64,000 bases of DNA, taken from JAJFUI01 sp963754135 (GTDB taxonomy: Bacteria; Planctomycetota; Planctomycetia; Pirellulales; Thermoguttaceae). Numbering within the stretch: the first letter of the stretch is position 1; every line of letters starts with the position of its first letter. Positions 29,991 to 44,604 of this stretch are shown piece after piece. The translations under genes and the position numbers were made by a program. Location of the stretch: positions 620,001 through 684,000 of the forward strand of contig CAVWEY010000003.1 of assembly GCA_963754135.1 (NCBI GenBank). The letters run 5' to 3'. The notes beneath the pieces were generated by a model. It searched no databases. It had not been told where the DNA came from and was given only the letters and a program-made list of their open reading frames with translations.

Positions 29991-30479
29991 TCAGAACCGC
30001 ACCGGCTTGCCGAGCTTGCGGCGGATGGGCACCAGTTGGCCGACGTGGACCAGCCAATGACTGCCCAGCATCATCAGCACGACGCCGACGGTCGGCATCC
30101 GCGCCCGCATCGGCTCCGGTCCCGGGGCGTCCAGGCCGCTCTCCGTGGTCGCGTCGACCGCCGCCAGCGAGGCCGCCCTCATCTCGTCCATCAGCCGCAG
30201 ATACTCGGCCTTCGTGGCGAACTTGGCCGGATCGTCCACGCCGGCCGTTTCCTTGTTGTGGGCGGCCTCGAAACCCGCCGGCAAGTCCGGCGCCTTTTGA
30301 CCCAGCGCCGCGAGCATCCGCCGGTTGCTGGCCACCAGATGGCCGAGCTGCCACGCGGCGTGGTTCGCCGTCGGCGTCGAACGCACCAGCAACTCGCCGT
30401 CGCTGAACTCTTCCACGTAGCCCCGGGTGACCCGATGGGCAAACTCGATGTTCTGACGAAGCAGGTCTTTTGCGGTCAT
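29991..30479 (-). CDS. DinB-family protein
   Basis: 162 residues from ATG 30479. A four-helix bundle with the DinB/YfiT metal-binding histidines: one in TANHAAWQLGHLVASNRRML and one in LGSHWLVHVGQLVPIRRKLG. DinB-like proteins bind a divalent metal and many act as thiol-dependent transferases or unknown enzymes. There is no link to DNA damage shown here. The gene stands alone on the minus strand. Confidence 0.88.
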   Translation of the reverse strand: MTAKDLLRQNIEFAHRVTRGYVEEFSDGELLVRSTPTANHAAWQLGHLVASNRRMLAALGQKAPDLPAGFEAAHNKETAGVDDPAKFATKAEYLRLMDEMRAASLAAVDATTESGLDAPGPEPMRARMPTVGVVLMMLGSHWLVHVGQLVPIRRKLGKPVRF

Positions 30480-30652
30480 AAGCGGTTCTCCAGTCGATTG
30501 GATGCGTGCAACGCACGGGGCCAACGATTATACGCCATCCGACGTGGGGATGAAAGGCAGGCCCCCCAATCGGTGTGCATTGCGGCCAACGCCTCGGCGT
30601 GGTACGCTACCGGATTCGTCACCCGTCACCGCCAGAATGGTTGGCAAGGCAC

Positions 30653-30745
30653 ACTGGGGTCAGACCGTGATTAGTGATTAGCGGGTGTTGCCCGTCCCAT
30701 CGTCACCCGCCTCACCCGCTAATCACTAATCACGGTCTGACCCCA
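30653..30745. repeat. Perfect 33-base inverted repeat upstream of nifJ
   Basis: Arms 30655-30687 and 30713-30745 (TGGGGTCAGACCGTGATTAG ... and exact complement), loop 25 bases. It ends less than 30 bases before the nifJ start codon, so a nifJ transcript started upstream would carry it in its leader. Confidence 0.88.
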
Positions 30746-30773
30746 CTGCCGCATTGATGATAGGAGATATGAC

Positions 30774-34426
<3,653 letters not shown>

Positions 34427-34430
<4 letters not shown>

Positions 34431-35434
34431 GCGCAGAACTGAATACGACCTATCTCGGACTGAAACTCAACAACCCGCTGGTCATCTCCGCCTGCCCCTT
34501 GTGCGGCGACATCGACGAACTGCGGCGGCTTGAAGATGCCGGCGCGGCGGCCGCCGTGCTCCCCTCGCTCTTCGAGGAGCAGATCGAGCACGAGGCCGAG
34601 GAATTGGGCAAGGTCTACGAGTTCCACACCGATAGCTTCGCCGAGTCGCTGACCTACTTCCCCGAGCAGGAAGACTATCGCACCGGCCCCGACGAGTATC
34701 TGGAGACCATCGCCGCGGCGAAGAAGGCCGTGCGGATGCCGCTGGTCGCCAGCTTGAACGGCAGCAGCCGCGGCGGCTGGATCCGCTACGCCCGGATGAT
34801 GCAAGACGCCGGGGCCGACGCCCTGGAGCTGAACGTCTACTTTGTCGCCGCGGACCCCGACATGACCGGCCGGGACGTGGAATCCCGCTACCTCGAACTG
34901 GTGGCCGCCGTGAAGGAGTCGATCTCGATCCCGCTGGCCGTGAAGGTCGGCCCCTATTTCAGCGCGATGGCCAACATGGGCGTCCGCCTGGCCGAGGCCG
35001 GGGCCGACGGCCTGGTCCTCTTCAACCGCTTCTTCCAGCCGGACATCGACCTGGAGGCAATGGAGGCCCGGCCGCAACTCCACTTGAGCACGCCCGCCGA
35101 ACTCTTGGTGCCGCTCCGCTGGATCGCCATTCTGCACGGGCGGACCAAGGCCTCGCTGGCGGCCACGGGCGGCATCCACGACGCGGCCGCCCTGGCCAAG
35201 GCCCTCCTGGCCGGGGCCGACGTCGGCATGATCGCCTCGGTCCTCTATCAGAAGGGCGTCGCCCAGGTGGGCAGCATTCTGGCCGGACTCCGCCAATGGA
35301 TGGACGAGAACCAGTACGACTCGGTCGAGCAGCTCAAGGGGAGCATGAGCCTGGAAAACTCCCCCGACCCGGCCGCCTACCAACGCGGCAACTACATGAA
35401 GACGCTCACGTCCTACAGCGGCAAGGCAATTTGA
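34427..35434 (+). CDS. Dihydroorotate dehydrogenase-like flavoprotein paired with NifJ
   Basis: 335 residues. It overlaps nifJ by four bases, so translation is probably coupled. TIM-barrel motifs of the DHOD family are present (TTYLGLKLNNPLVISACPL, NGSSRGGWIRYARMMQDAGA, IPLAVKVGPYFSAMANMGVR, SLAATGGIHDAAALAKALLA), but this subgroup is separate from biosynthetic PyrD and repeatedly sits next to NifJ. It lacks its own Fe-S cluster, so it probably binds FMN and exchanges electrons with the NifJ/ferredoxin system. The substrate is unknown and orotate is not implied. Confidence 0.88.
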
Positions 35435-35490
35435 CGTTCATGTGAAGCGGCGACCATTGGTCGCGGTGGAGTGGGCTGCGGTCAGTGCAT

Positions 35491-35516
35491 AATAGCCGGC
35501 GGCTAACAGCCGCCGG
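35491..35516. repeat. AATAGCCGGCGGCTAACAGC palindrome
   Basis: A 26-base element found also at 759-784 (reverse orientation) and 16899-16924. Here it lies between the DHOD-like gene and the next hypothetical gene. Confidence 0.85.
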
Positions 35517-35594
35517 ACGAATTGGAACAGCGTCTCAAGGGCGGCACATAGACCATCCGCAACGTCCCCGGACCTGATTCCCGCGGAGGAGAAC

Positions 35595-36059
35595 GTGACG
35601 GTCTCCGAAAATCCAATCGCCCTGGCGCAGTTCCGCAGGACTCCGTGGCAGTTTCAGCAGACCTTCCAGACCCCGCTGGCCGCCTTGCGGCCTTTCGTGG
35701 AAGCGGTCGTTTCGGCACACGAGCAGGTCCACGGTGGCTGCGTCACCATTGACCGGGTTGTCTTTGAACCAAAGCACCTGATTGCTTTGCTTACCGCGCA
35801 CTCACTTCGGGCGGAACTTGGGAGCGGCTGGTCTCTGGCGGGCGAGGGGCAGCACGGGGCTGCGACACTTCTTGAGGCCGCGCTAGGCGATTGGGTTGAT
35901 TTCCTTTTTGTTCCCACGCCCGAGTTGTTCGCAATATACGCTGATCACGATGAGTATACGACTTTCTATGCCCACACAAGCCTGAATCTCAATCGCATTG
36001 TGGGGGCTTTGTCAGCGAAGGGCTACACGAAGGTTTCAGGGCACGAAAGACATCTCTAG
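35595..36059 (+). CDS. Hypothetical protein
   Basis: 154 residues from the GTG at 35595, preceded by GCGGAGGAGA. No signal peptide or membrane segment. The sequence (TPWQFQQTFQTPLAALRPFV, LAGEGQHGAATLLEAALGDW, VDFLFVPTPELFAIYADHDE) looks like a compact soluble alpha/beta protein. No family is recognised. It is close to the tandem DUF2442 genes, which are on the opposite strand and convergent, 25 bases away. Confidence 0.6.
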   Translation: MTVSENPIALAQFRRTPWQFQQTFQTPLAALRPFVEAVVSAHEQVHGGCVTIDRVVFEPKHLIALLTAHSLRAELGSGWSLAGEGQHGAATLLEAALGDWVDFLFVPTPELFAIYADHDEYTTFYAHTSLNLNRIVGALSAKGYTKVSGHERHL

Positions 36060-36083
36060 CGGGACGCAAATACGGGGCGCAGC

Positions 36084-36368
36084 CTACGTTCGGACCCTTT
36101 CCGCCTCCTCCATCCACGCCGGCTTGAGCCCGTAGTAGAGAACGTCCGGGTCGATGTCAGCGCCGTTCTGCCAGGCGATGGTCCCGCCCGCAACCATCAT
36201 GGAACGGAACATGGCCGGGTCGTTTCGGATTGCCTCGAACACCGGCCCGTGCAGGTACGGTTCAAGGTCGATCTCCCTTTGTGTGCCGTTGTCGAAGCTC
36301 ACCAGGGCCTTGAAGTCCTGCAATGGCTTGACGCTCCGAACCCGGACCAGCGGGCCTAAAGTGTTCAT
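36084..36368 (-). CDS. DUF2442 protein (second of a tandem pair)
   Basis: 94 residues from ATG 36368. DUF2442 signature: VRSVKPLQDFKALVSFDNGT, REIDLEPYLHGPVFEAI and the strongly conserved GGTIAWQNGADIDPDVLY. Members are small and often lie next to DUF4160 proteins in putative toxin-antitoxin pairs. No DUF4160 is here. Instead the upstream partner is another DUF2442 gene overlapping by four bases (ATGA). Confidence 0.88.
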   Translation of the reverse strand: MNTLGPLVRVRSVKPLQDFKALVSFDNGTQREIDLEPYLHGPVFEAIRNDPAMFRSMMVAGGTIAWQNGADIDPDVLYYGLKPAWMEEAERVRT

Positions 36369-36625
36369 TCTCTTTGCCTTCCGTTCATCCAAAGCTCCGA
36401 TTCGCTCAGGTCGATTTGATCGCTCCATGAGACGCCGTATCCGCCGGCGTCCACCTTGACCCGGCGGAACAACGATTCGTTCTCAAGCGCCGAGAACGGT
36501 TCTTGGCCGAGCAACGGACCGCAGTCATACGCCTTCACAGTGCCGCCGACGAATCGAACCAGAAGCCTCTTGCCCGACAGCGGCGTCACTGCTTCGATCT
36601 TGGGAAAGACGGTAGTTTTCATCAT
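36365..36625 (-). CDS. DUF2442-like protein (first of a tandem pair)
   Basis: 86 residues. IEAVTPLSGKRLLVRFVGGT, VKAYDCGPLLGQEPF and GGYGVSWSDQIDLSESELW match a diverged DUF2442 fold, in which the usual NGAD is replaced by SDQID. It overlaps the next DUF2442 gene by four bases and is surely co-transcribed with it. The function is unknown. The pair may have arisen by duplication and divergence and may form a complex. Confidence 0.8.
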   Translation of the reverse strand: MMKTTVFPKIEAVTPLSGKRLLVRFVGGTVKAYDCGPLLGQEPFSALENESLFRRVKVDAGGYGVSWSDQIDLSESELWMNGRQRE

Positions 36626-36674
36626 TGCAGCCCGGGGAGTTGCTTATACTCCCGCTTCTTCCACATCGTGCGTC

Positions 36675-37589
36675 CTACTTCCGGCCCTTGCGTTTCCAGG
36701 CCATGTCCATTTGCTCCCGGTCGAACGGGCCCGGCGCCACGCCTTCGGCGGCGTAGAGATAGAGCGCCCCCAGGAACACTTGGCTCGCCACGTTGAGCAG
36801 GAACATGAACCCCAGCAAAGCCACAAGCCACAGAACGAACACGGCCGCCAGCACCCAGACCGTCCCCATCGCGATACTGAAAACGACGCCGGCTGCGAGC
36901 AAGACCAGAGATCCCAGGAAGATCAGCACGCCGCCGAATTGGACGCCAAGATAGCCCAGCAGCGATTCGCCCCAAGTCTTTTTGAGCAGCAACGCGGAGG
37001 TCTTGAGAAACTGCAAGGGGTTGACCGTCTCCGTCTCGACGACGATGGCCGGGACCACGAACACCGAGGCCACGCTCCAGGCGACGCCGATCAGGCCGAC
37101 GATCCAACGGCCGACGACGCCCACCCGCTGCTCGATTGCCCGGATCAGGAGCCCGACCGCGCCGGTGAAGAGCGACCACACGACGATTGCCTTCCAACGC
37201 GACGAGGCCAGCCGCAATCCGCCGGCGATGGACACCGGCGAGCCCCGGAGCGCGTTGAGAATCTGGCTGTAGTAGGCGACGTTGAAGAACGTGGCCAGAA
37301 ACGTCGAGACCAGGTAGACGGCCGCCGCCAACACGTAGCCCGCCGGAGTGAGGCCGGTGGGCTTGCCGGTGGCGTCCCAAACCAGCCAGCGGTGCCCGAT
37401 TGCCTGCCAATGGGCGGCGTCCGAATAGGCGTGGCCCGTGCCCGCAAAGAGGATCGGCAGGGCGAAGAAGGCGGCCATCACGCCCATCAGCAACGTGAAG
37501 ATTATGGGAAACAGGAGCAACCGCTTGTTCATGCCGATCACGCGGACGGAACACTTCAGCAACGCCCAACTTCTGCGGAGCTTGGTCAT
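36675..37589 (-). CDS. Multi-pass membrane protein (DUF6159-like)
   Basis: 304 residues with about six membrane helices (LLLFPIIFTLLMGVMAAFFA, AGYVLAAAVYLVSTFLATFF, WSVASVFVVPAIVVETETVN, VLAAVFVLWLVALLGFMFLL). The start WALLKCSVRVIGMNKRLLLF and the FFNVAYYSQILNALRG segment resemble the DUF6159 group of uncharacterised membrane proteins, a call made from memory of the family and not certain. It lies 50 bases downstream of nothing obvious in its own direction and is probably a single-gene unit. Confidence 0.7.
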   Translation of the reverse strand: MTKLRRSWALLKCSVRVIGMNKRLLLFPIIFTLLMGVMAAFFALPILFAGTGHAYSDAAHWQAIGHRWLVWDATGKPTGLTPAGYVLAAAVYLVSTFLATFFNVAYYSQILNALRGSPVSIAGGLRLASSRWKAIVVWSLFTGAVGLLIRAIEQRVGVVGRWIVGLIGVAWSVASVFVVPAIVVETETVNPLQFLKTSALLLKKTWGESLLGYLGVQFGGVLIFLGSLVLLAAGVVFSIAMGTVWVLAAVFVLWLVALLGFMFLLNVASQVFLGALYLYAAEGVAPGPFDREQMDMAWKRKGRK

Positions 37590-37928
37590 CTTTCACCATC
37601 CTTCCTATGATAGGGGAATTGTAGGCTGAAGTTCGATTGTACCGCGTCCAGGGGGCGTGTCAATCGCTGTCCCCCCTTCCCCGGTGCTCCCTGCGGTGAA
37701 TGGCACATTTCTTGACCTTGAATCCCCGCCGCCGCGCGTTAGGATTGCCGTTGCCGGAACGTGTCTCGAAGGGGGAAGGAGGAAGGCGGAAGGGGGAGAG
37801 GGACGGGGGACGCTAATTCTGGAAAATCCGCATTCTGCTGACCAACTGCCAACGGTGGCCGGCGCACGGCGTGTGCCGGCTACATTACGGCCGGCACACG
37901 GCGTGTGCCGGATACATTGGAGAACGCC
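37590..37928. repeat. Intergenic region with two GCACACGGCGTGTGC palindromes
   Basis: Cores at 37861-37877 (one changed base) and 37893-37909, both followed by a TACATT tail, directly before the alcohol dehydrogenase start. A purine-rich stretch (GAAGGGGGAAGGAGGAAGG) lies at about 37780-37800. No gene is seen. Confidence 0.82.
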
Positions 37929-39056
37929 ATGAAAGCCATGTTGTTGCGACGGATCGCGCCGGTCGAGTCGGCGCCGCTCAAATGGGTCGAGGTGCCCACG
38001 CCCGAGCCGGCCCTGGGCGAGGTGCGGATCCGAGTGCGCTGTTGCGCCGTCTGCCGCACCGATCTGCACGTGATCGAGGGCGATCTGCCGCAAGCGAAAA
38101 TGCCCGTCATCCCCGGCCACCAGATCGTCGGCACGGTGGACAAGCTCGGGCCGCCGCTTGCGGTTTCGCAGCCCGCCGGCTCGCCGCTTGCGGTTTCGCA
38201 GCCGCGGTTGCAACTCGGCCAGCGGGTGGGCGTCGCCTGGTTGCGGCACACCTGCGGCCGCTGCGTTTTCTGCACAAGGGGACAAGAGAATCTCTGCGAG
38301 TCGGCCCGCTTCACCGGCTATCACGCCGATGGCGGATACGCCCAGTACGCCGTCGCCCCGGCCGATTTCGTGTACGAACTCCCCTCGCCCTTTGGGAGAG
38401 GGGTAGGGGGTGAGGGCGGCGCGGCCCTCACCCTAACCCTCGCCCAAAGGGAGAGGGGACTAGACGGCTTCAGCGACATTGAGGCCGCCCCGCTACTGTG
38501 CTCCGGCATCATCGGTTATCGGGCGTTGCGGCGGTGCAATCCGCGGCCGGGCTGCCGGCTGGCCCTCTACGGCTTCGGCTCCTCGGCCCACGTGGTGATC
38601 CAGATCGCGCTGAGCCGCGGCTGCGAGGTGTACGTGGTCACCCGTGGCGAGAACCATCGCCAGTTGGCCCGGCAGATGGGCACGACTTGGGCCGGCGAAA
38701 CGGCCGAAGAAATGCCGGTCAAGGCCGACAGTGCGATCATGTTCGCCCCGGCCGGCGAGTTGGTCCCGCCGGCGTTGGAAAAGCTCGAAAAAGGGGGCAC
38801 GCTCTCACTGGCCGGCATTTACATGACCCCCATCCCCGAGATGGATTACATGCGGCACGTCTTCTACGAGCGGGACATCCATTCGGTCACGTGCAACACG
38901 CGGCAGGACGGCCGCGAACTGCTGGCCGAGGCCGCCGCCATCCCCATCCGCCCCCACACGACGGTCTATCCGCTGGCCGATGCGAACCAGGCGCTCCAGG
39001 ACCTGAAGCACGACCGGATCAACGGGACCGGGGTGCTGGTGGTGGATGAGGGATGA
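37929..39056 (+). CDS. Zinc-dependent alcohol dehydrogenase
   Basis: 375 residues from ATG 37929. Medium-chain dehydrogenase: catalytic zinc Cys in CCAVCRTDLHVIEGDLP, PGHQIVGTVDKLG (GHQ in place of the more usual GHE), structural zinc cysteines in CGRCVFCTRGQENLC and a Rossmann motif LYGFGSSAHVVIQIALSRG. It interconverts an alcohol and aldehyde with NAD(P). Three repeat insertions are seen: two GCTTGCGGTTTCGCAG copies at 38154-38201 (LAVSQP twice), a 79-base inverted element at 38381-38459 (SPFGRG...LAQRERG), and a GATGAGG repeat that supplies the last residues. The fold can tolerate these as surface loops. Confidence 0.88.
   Translation: MKAMLLRRIAPVESAPLKWVEVPTPEPALGEVRIRVRCCAVCRTDLHVIEGDLPQAKMPVIPGHQIVGTVDKLGPPLAVSQPAGSPLAVSQPRLQLGQRVGVAWLRHTCGRCVFCTRGQENLCESARFTGYHADGGYAQYAVAPADFVYELPSPFGRGVGGEGGAALTLTLAQRERGLDGFSDIEAAPLLCSGIIGYRALRRCNPRPGCRLALYGFGSSAHVVIQIALSRGCEVYVVTRGENHRQLARQMGTTWAGETAEEMPVKADSAIMFAPAGELVPPALEKLEKGGTLSLAGIYMTPIPEMDYMRHVFYERDIHSVTCNTRQDGRELLAEAAAIPIRPHTTVYPLADANQALQDLKHDRINGTGVLVVDEG
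38154..38201. repeat. Two CCGCTTGCGGTTTCGCAG copies in the dehydrogenase gene
   Basis: Direct copies at 38154-38171 and 38184-38201, read in frame as PLAVSQP...PLAVSQP just before QRVGVAWLRHTCG. The family also occurs at 2530-2545 and, in variant form, at 5225-5248 inside the first TPR gene. Confidence 0.85.
38381..38459. repeat. CCCTTTGGGAGAGGGG inverted element inside dehydrogenase gene
   Basis: Left arm CCTCGCCCTTTGGGAGAGGG..GGGTGAGGGC and right arm GCCCTCACCCTAACCCTCGC..AAAGGGAGAGGGG. Read through without a stop as a 25-residue Gly/Arg-rich loop. Related copies: 7243, 11192, 42244. Confidence 0.88.
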
Positions 39057-39085
39057 GGGATAAGGGATGAGGGATGAGGAGATGA
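39045..39085. repeat. GATGAGGGATGAGGGATAAGG tandem repeat
   Basis: Seven- to eight-base units GATGAGG/GATAAGG. The first units encode the end of the alcohol dehydrogenase (VVDEG, stop). Complementary TCATCCCTCATC units lie inside the second TPR gene and uvrA. Confidence 0.8.
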
Positions 39086-39138
39086 GGGTCCCCTGGCCGT
39101 GCTAGAATTGTGATGATGTTCCCAGTCCAGCACGGTGA

Positions 39139-39217
39139 GGTGGCACGTCCCTGAGCGTAGCGAAGGGCGTGATTTGCCGCTCCTCACGCCCTTCGCTACG
39201 CTCAGGGACGTGCCACC
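39139..39217. repeat. Perfect 34-base inverted repeat before the second TPR gene
   Basis: Arms 39139-39172 and 39184-39217 (GGTGGCACGTCCCTGAGCGT ... and exact complement), loop 11 bases. The right arm ends ten bases before the start codon at 39228, so a folded transcript would place a very stable hairpin against the ribosome site. Confidence 0.88.
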
Positions 39218-39227
39218 CGGGTTTACG

Positions 39228-41460
<2,233 letters not shown>

Positions 41461-41461
41461 T

Positions 41462-41550
41462 CCGTTGGGTGGCACGCCCTGAAAGGGCGTGGCGAGTCGG
41501 CAGATGCGGGCGTGATCCCGCCACTCCTTTCAGGGCGTGCCACCCAACGG
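41462..41550. repeat. Perfect 25-base inverted repeat after the TPR gene
   Basis: Arms 41462-41486 and 41526-41550 (CCGTTGGGTGGCACGCCCTG ... and exact complement), loop 39 bases. It starts two bases after the TPR gene stop and shares GGTGGCACG with the element at 39139, so the TPR gene is bracketed by two related inverted repeats. Confidence 0.88.
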
Positions 41551-41677
41551 ACATCGCAGTCCCCAGGTGTCCAAGAGCGGCTTTTCCGCCGATTGCGCCA
41601 CTTCCGGGCGATTCCGCGGGCCGACAACGTAGAATTCCGCAAGATTTCACACCGGCCCGCGGCGGAGGGACCTTGCA

Positions 41678-42220
41678 ATGAAAACGCTCATGCTCGCGGG
41701 TATCACCATTATGTTGGCAGGAGGTGCGATCATGTTCGGCACAGCGACCGCGGAAGAATTGAAGACCGGCGATATGGCCCCGGACTTCACGCTGCAAGGC
41801 AGCGACGGCAAGACCTACCGGCTCTCGGACTATCACGGCAAGCAGGCGGTGGTGCTGGCGTGGTTCCCCAAGGCGTTTACGCCCGGCTGCACCACCGAGT
41901 GCAAGATCATGGCCCAGCACGGCTCGAAGCTCAAAAAGTTCGACGTGGCCTATTTCACCGCCAGCGTCGACAAGCCGGAGAAGAACAAGGAGTTCGCCAA
42001 GTCGGTCGGGGCCGATTATCCGATCTTGAGCGACCACGAGGGCAACGTCGCCCGCGAGTACGGAGTCACCGGCGCGGTGCAGAAATGGGCCAGCCGCTGG
42101 ACGTTCTACATCGGACGGGACGGCAAGATCATGTACATCGACAAGGACGTCCACCCGGCCACCGCGGCCGACGACGTGGCCGCGAAACTGGCGGAGCTGG
42201 GCGTGCCGGAGCGGAAGTGA
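41678..42220 (+). CDS. Exported peroxiredoxin (AhpC/TSA, Bcp-like)
   Basis: 180 residues with a signal peptide (MLAGITIMLAGGAIMFGTAT, then AEELKTGDMAPDF). Thioredoxin fold with the peroxidatic Cys in FPKAFTPGCTTECKIMAQ. The second Cys six residues into the motif fits the 1-Cys/atypical 2-Cys Bcp group. It reduces peroxides outside the cytoplasm using thiols. It is preceded by an inverted repeat and a short leader. The gene is intact. Confidence 0.92.
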   Translation: MKTLMLAGITIMLAGGAIMFGTATAEELKTGDMAPDFTLQGSDGKTYRLSDYHGKQAVVLAWFPKAFTPGCTTECKIMAQHGSKLKKFDVAYFTASVDKPEKNKEFAKSVGADYPILSDHEGNVAREYGVTGAVQKWASRWTFYIGRDGKIMYIDKDVHPATAADDVAAKLAELGVPERK

Positions 42221-42243
42221 GCAGGGCGGGTGTCCGGGCGATT

Positions 42244-42362
42244 TCCCCTCTCCCTTTGGGAGAGGGGCAAGGGGTGAGGGCGGCAGTGCCACGATCGCGG
42301 AGAATAGATGGCGTTTGAGCCGCTCGCCCTCACCCTAACCCTCTCCCACGAGGAGAGGGAAC
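42244..42362. repeat. CCCTCTCCCTTTGGGAGAGG / CCTCTCCCACGAGGAGAGGG element
   Basis: A long inverted element whose right arm overlaps the end of the downstream minus-strand gene and encodes its last residues (FPLLVGEG). Same family as 7243, 11192 and 38381. Confidence 0.85.
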
Positions 42363-43160
42363 CAATTTGCGGATACGCTCTTACGAGCCGGAATCTCCGC
42401 TCGGCCGCGTGCCGGTGTTGCGCACAGCCCCTCGGCCCGCGGCGTCTCGATCATCACGTAGCCGTCGGCATACTTCCGCGAAGTCAGCCGGGTGCCACCC
42501 GAGTCTCGCTCGTCGGTGAAATCGACCACCGCGCCGTGGCGCGGGTCGGCGGCCAGGTAATCCGCCGGCAAACCGGCCGGCGCCGCGGCAGGCACATGAT
42601 CGGGAGAGCGGCGGCCAACATCCGCAAGAACACGAGCGTTGCTCAAACGCCCCGCAACTGCGGTCGCGGGGGGAGGCGGCGGGTTGCCGGGCGGCGCTGC
42701 TTGTGGCGCAGGCGTCCCGCCTGCCGGCGCTGCCGACCACATCTGTGTGCCCGCGGCCGCGCCATACAGAATAAGGGGCATCGGCGGCAGATCGTAGATC
42801 GGCACGCCGCAACAGAACCAGAACCCCGGTCACTTCTGACGGGCAGCATGGCGGGCCCTGGTCGATCTGCCAGAGCGTGTGCTTGGCGTCCTGCGGATGT
42901 CCGGTCGCCGCCTGCATGACGGCGATGCGGTACATGCCCCAGGTCTTCGTGGCGTCGCGGAAGGCGGCCGGCGAATCGGCGGCCCGCACGCCCCCGGAGA
43001 GGTTCAAGCCAATGGCCGGGCCGGGGCCATTGGGGACGATATACTCCTGGGCCGCCGCGCCCGCGGCCAACACGGCCACGAGCGCGACGGCCGGTGCAAA
43101 TGTTCGCAAAACGGAGCGCATTAGCAGCGCGAAACGGCGAGGTGACGAGGTGGCGGACAT
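42335..43160 (-). CDS. Exported hypothetical protein (frame break)
   Basis: From ATG 43160 a signal peptide (LRTFAPAVALVAVLAAGAAA) leads to QEYIVPNGPGPAIGLNL and a helical region (TWGMYRIAVMQAATGHPQDA). Near 42815 the frame changes, and the second frame (PIYDLPPMPLILYG ... VVDFTDERDSGGTRLTSRKY ADGYVMIE) is Pro/Ala-rich and ends in repeat-derived residues. A GCGTCCCGCC palindrome at about 42704-42727 is read as AGGTPAPQAAP. The function is unknown. About 275 residues when joined. The true C-terminus is uncertain because the stop lies in the repeat element. Confidence 0.55.
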
Positions 43161-43639
43161 GGGCCGGTTCTCCTGGCTGGTGGCCGTGGGAAACCGCGAA
43201 AACCGCAATGCGACGAGTATGACTGCCATGGTAATTAGCCCGCTTCCGGTTGTCAAATGTCCGCCACGGTCGGGCGTTCAGGACGTCCCCGCCGGGCTTG
43301 TCCCGGCGGAACGAGGGATTGGCCACTAATCGAGCGTTCAGGACGTCCCCGCCGGGCTTGTCCCGGCGGAACGAGGGATTGGCCACTAAGGGCGGCCCCC
43401 CCAATCTGTAGTCTTCCCAATCCTGCGTCCCGCCGGGACAAGCCCGGCGGGGACGTGGGAAAACGACCCGCGCGGCCCAGTTCACCCAATCCTCGGTTCC
43501 GCCGGGACAAGCCCGGCGGGGACCATCCGCATCGGCCGCCGGCCTAAAACGCGGGATTGACCGACTATCGCCACGCAAGGTAGATTGGTCTTGTGTTCCC
43601 CGGCACACGATTGGCCCCCGGCCCGGCCACAAGAACGCT
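43161..43639. repeat. Four-unit CGTCCCCGCCGGGCTTGTCC repeat cluster
   Basis: Two direct copies, 43274-43329 and 43334-43389, are identical over more than 50 bases (60-base period, one difference at the left edge). Two inverted copies follow at about 43424-43458 and 43488-43526. Each unit has the palindromic core CCGCCGGG..CCCGGCGG. It fills the gap between divergent genes. There are no CRISPR-like constant spacers. Confidence 0.88.
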
Positions 43640-44604
43640 ATGACCGAAAACGAACGGCAACCCGCCGCACCGCAGCCTAAGCTCCGCTGGTATCGCCTCA
43701 CGCCAGACCGCTTGGTGATCGGCCTGCTGGCGGTCGAGGGGTTGCTGCTCTTGTCGGAGTGGGGCGGGTGGTTCCCGTTCAACCAGCACAAGGGCTGGAC
43801 GGTGTTGATGGCCGTAGCGGCCGTTGGGCTGACGTTCCTCTGGATGCTCCTCTGGTTCGCCGCCGCGCTGATCTTCCGCTGCCGCTTCCAATACAGCCTC
43901 CGCTCGCTTTTCTTGCTGGTGCTGGCGGTGGCCATTCCGTGCAGTTGGCTGGCGGTGGAGATGCAGAACGAGCGGAAGCAGATGGCGGCGGCTCGGGCAT
44001 CGGGAAGGTGGGCGGTGGGATCAAGACCGAGCCGACGTGGCTAGGGAAGCTCTTCCAGGACGATTCCCTGGAGTGCGTAACCTATATGAGCATCACTGAG
44101 AATTTGGCTACCGACACCGACATGGTGCATCTCCAGTGGTTGAGACAACTCCGGACCCTGGGTTTGTTCAACGTCGAAAAAGTCACCGATGCCGGGCTGG
44201 TCCATATCGAGGGATTGACTCAACTCCAAGAGTTATGGCTCATCGGCACCGGAGTCACTGACGCTGGGTTGGCAAATCTCGAAGGGTTGACTCGGCTGCA
44301 AAAGTTGCACCTCCCGGGCCCGAAGTTCACCGATGCCGGGCTCGCCCATGTTCGCGGGTTGAGCCAACTTCAATACTTGGAACTCGGGAGCCCGAAGATT
44401 ACCGATGCCGGACTTGTGCATCTCCAAGGGTTGAGTCAACTTCAATCCTTGAACCTCTCATGTACGAAAATCACCGACGCTGGGCTGGTGCATCTCCGAC
44501 ACCTGAGCCAACTCCAATGGTTGGGACTGGGCGCCACGAAAGTAACTGACGAGGGCGTGAGAAGGCTCCAACGGGCACTCCCAAACTGCATGATTGAACA
44601 CTAA
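43640..44604 (+). CDS. Membrane protein with leucine-rich repeats (frame break)
   Basis: From ATG 43640: three membrane helices (RLVIGLLAVEGLLLLSEWGG, TVLMAVAAVGLTFLWMLLWF, LRSLFLLVLAVAIPCSWLAV), then EMQNERKQMAAARA, where one base is missing near 43998. The second frame continues IGKVGGGIKTEPTWLG and holds six LRR units of 24 residues (VTDAGLVHIEGLTQLQELWL and similar). This layout, SLR-motif membrane anchor plus LRRs, is a very common planctomycetal protein type and probably serves in protein binding. About 320 residues when joined. Confidence 0.85.

Noticed and set aside
43274..43526. Possible CRISPR array from regular 60-base spacing
   Set aside because: Only two direct units, the 'spacers' are part of the repeat itself, the other two units are inverted, and no cas genes are present.
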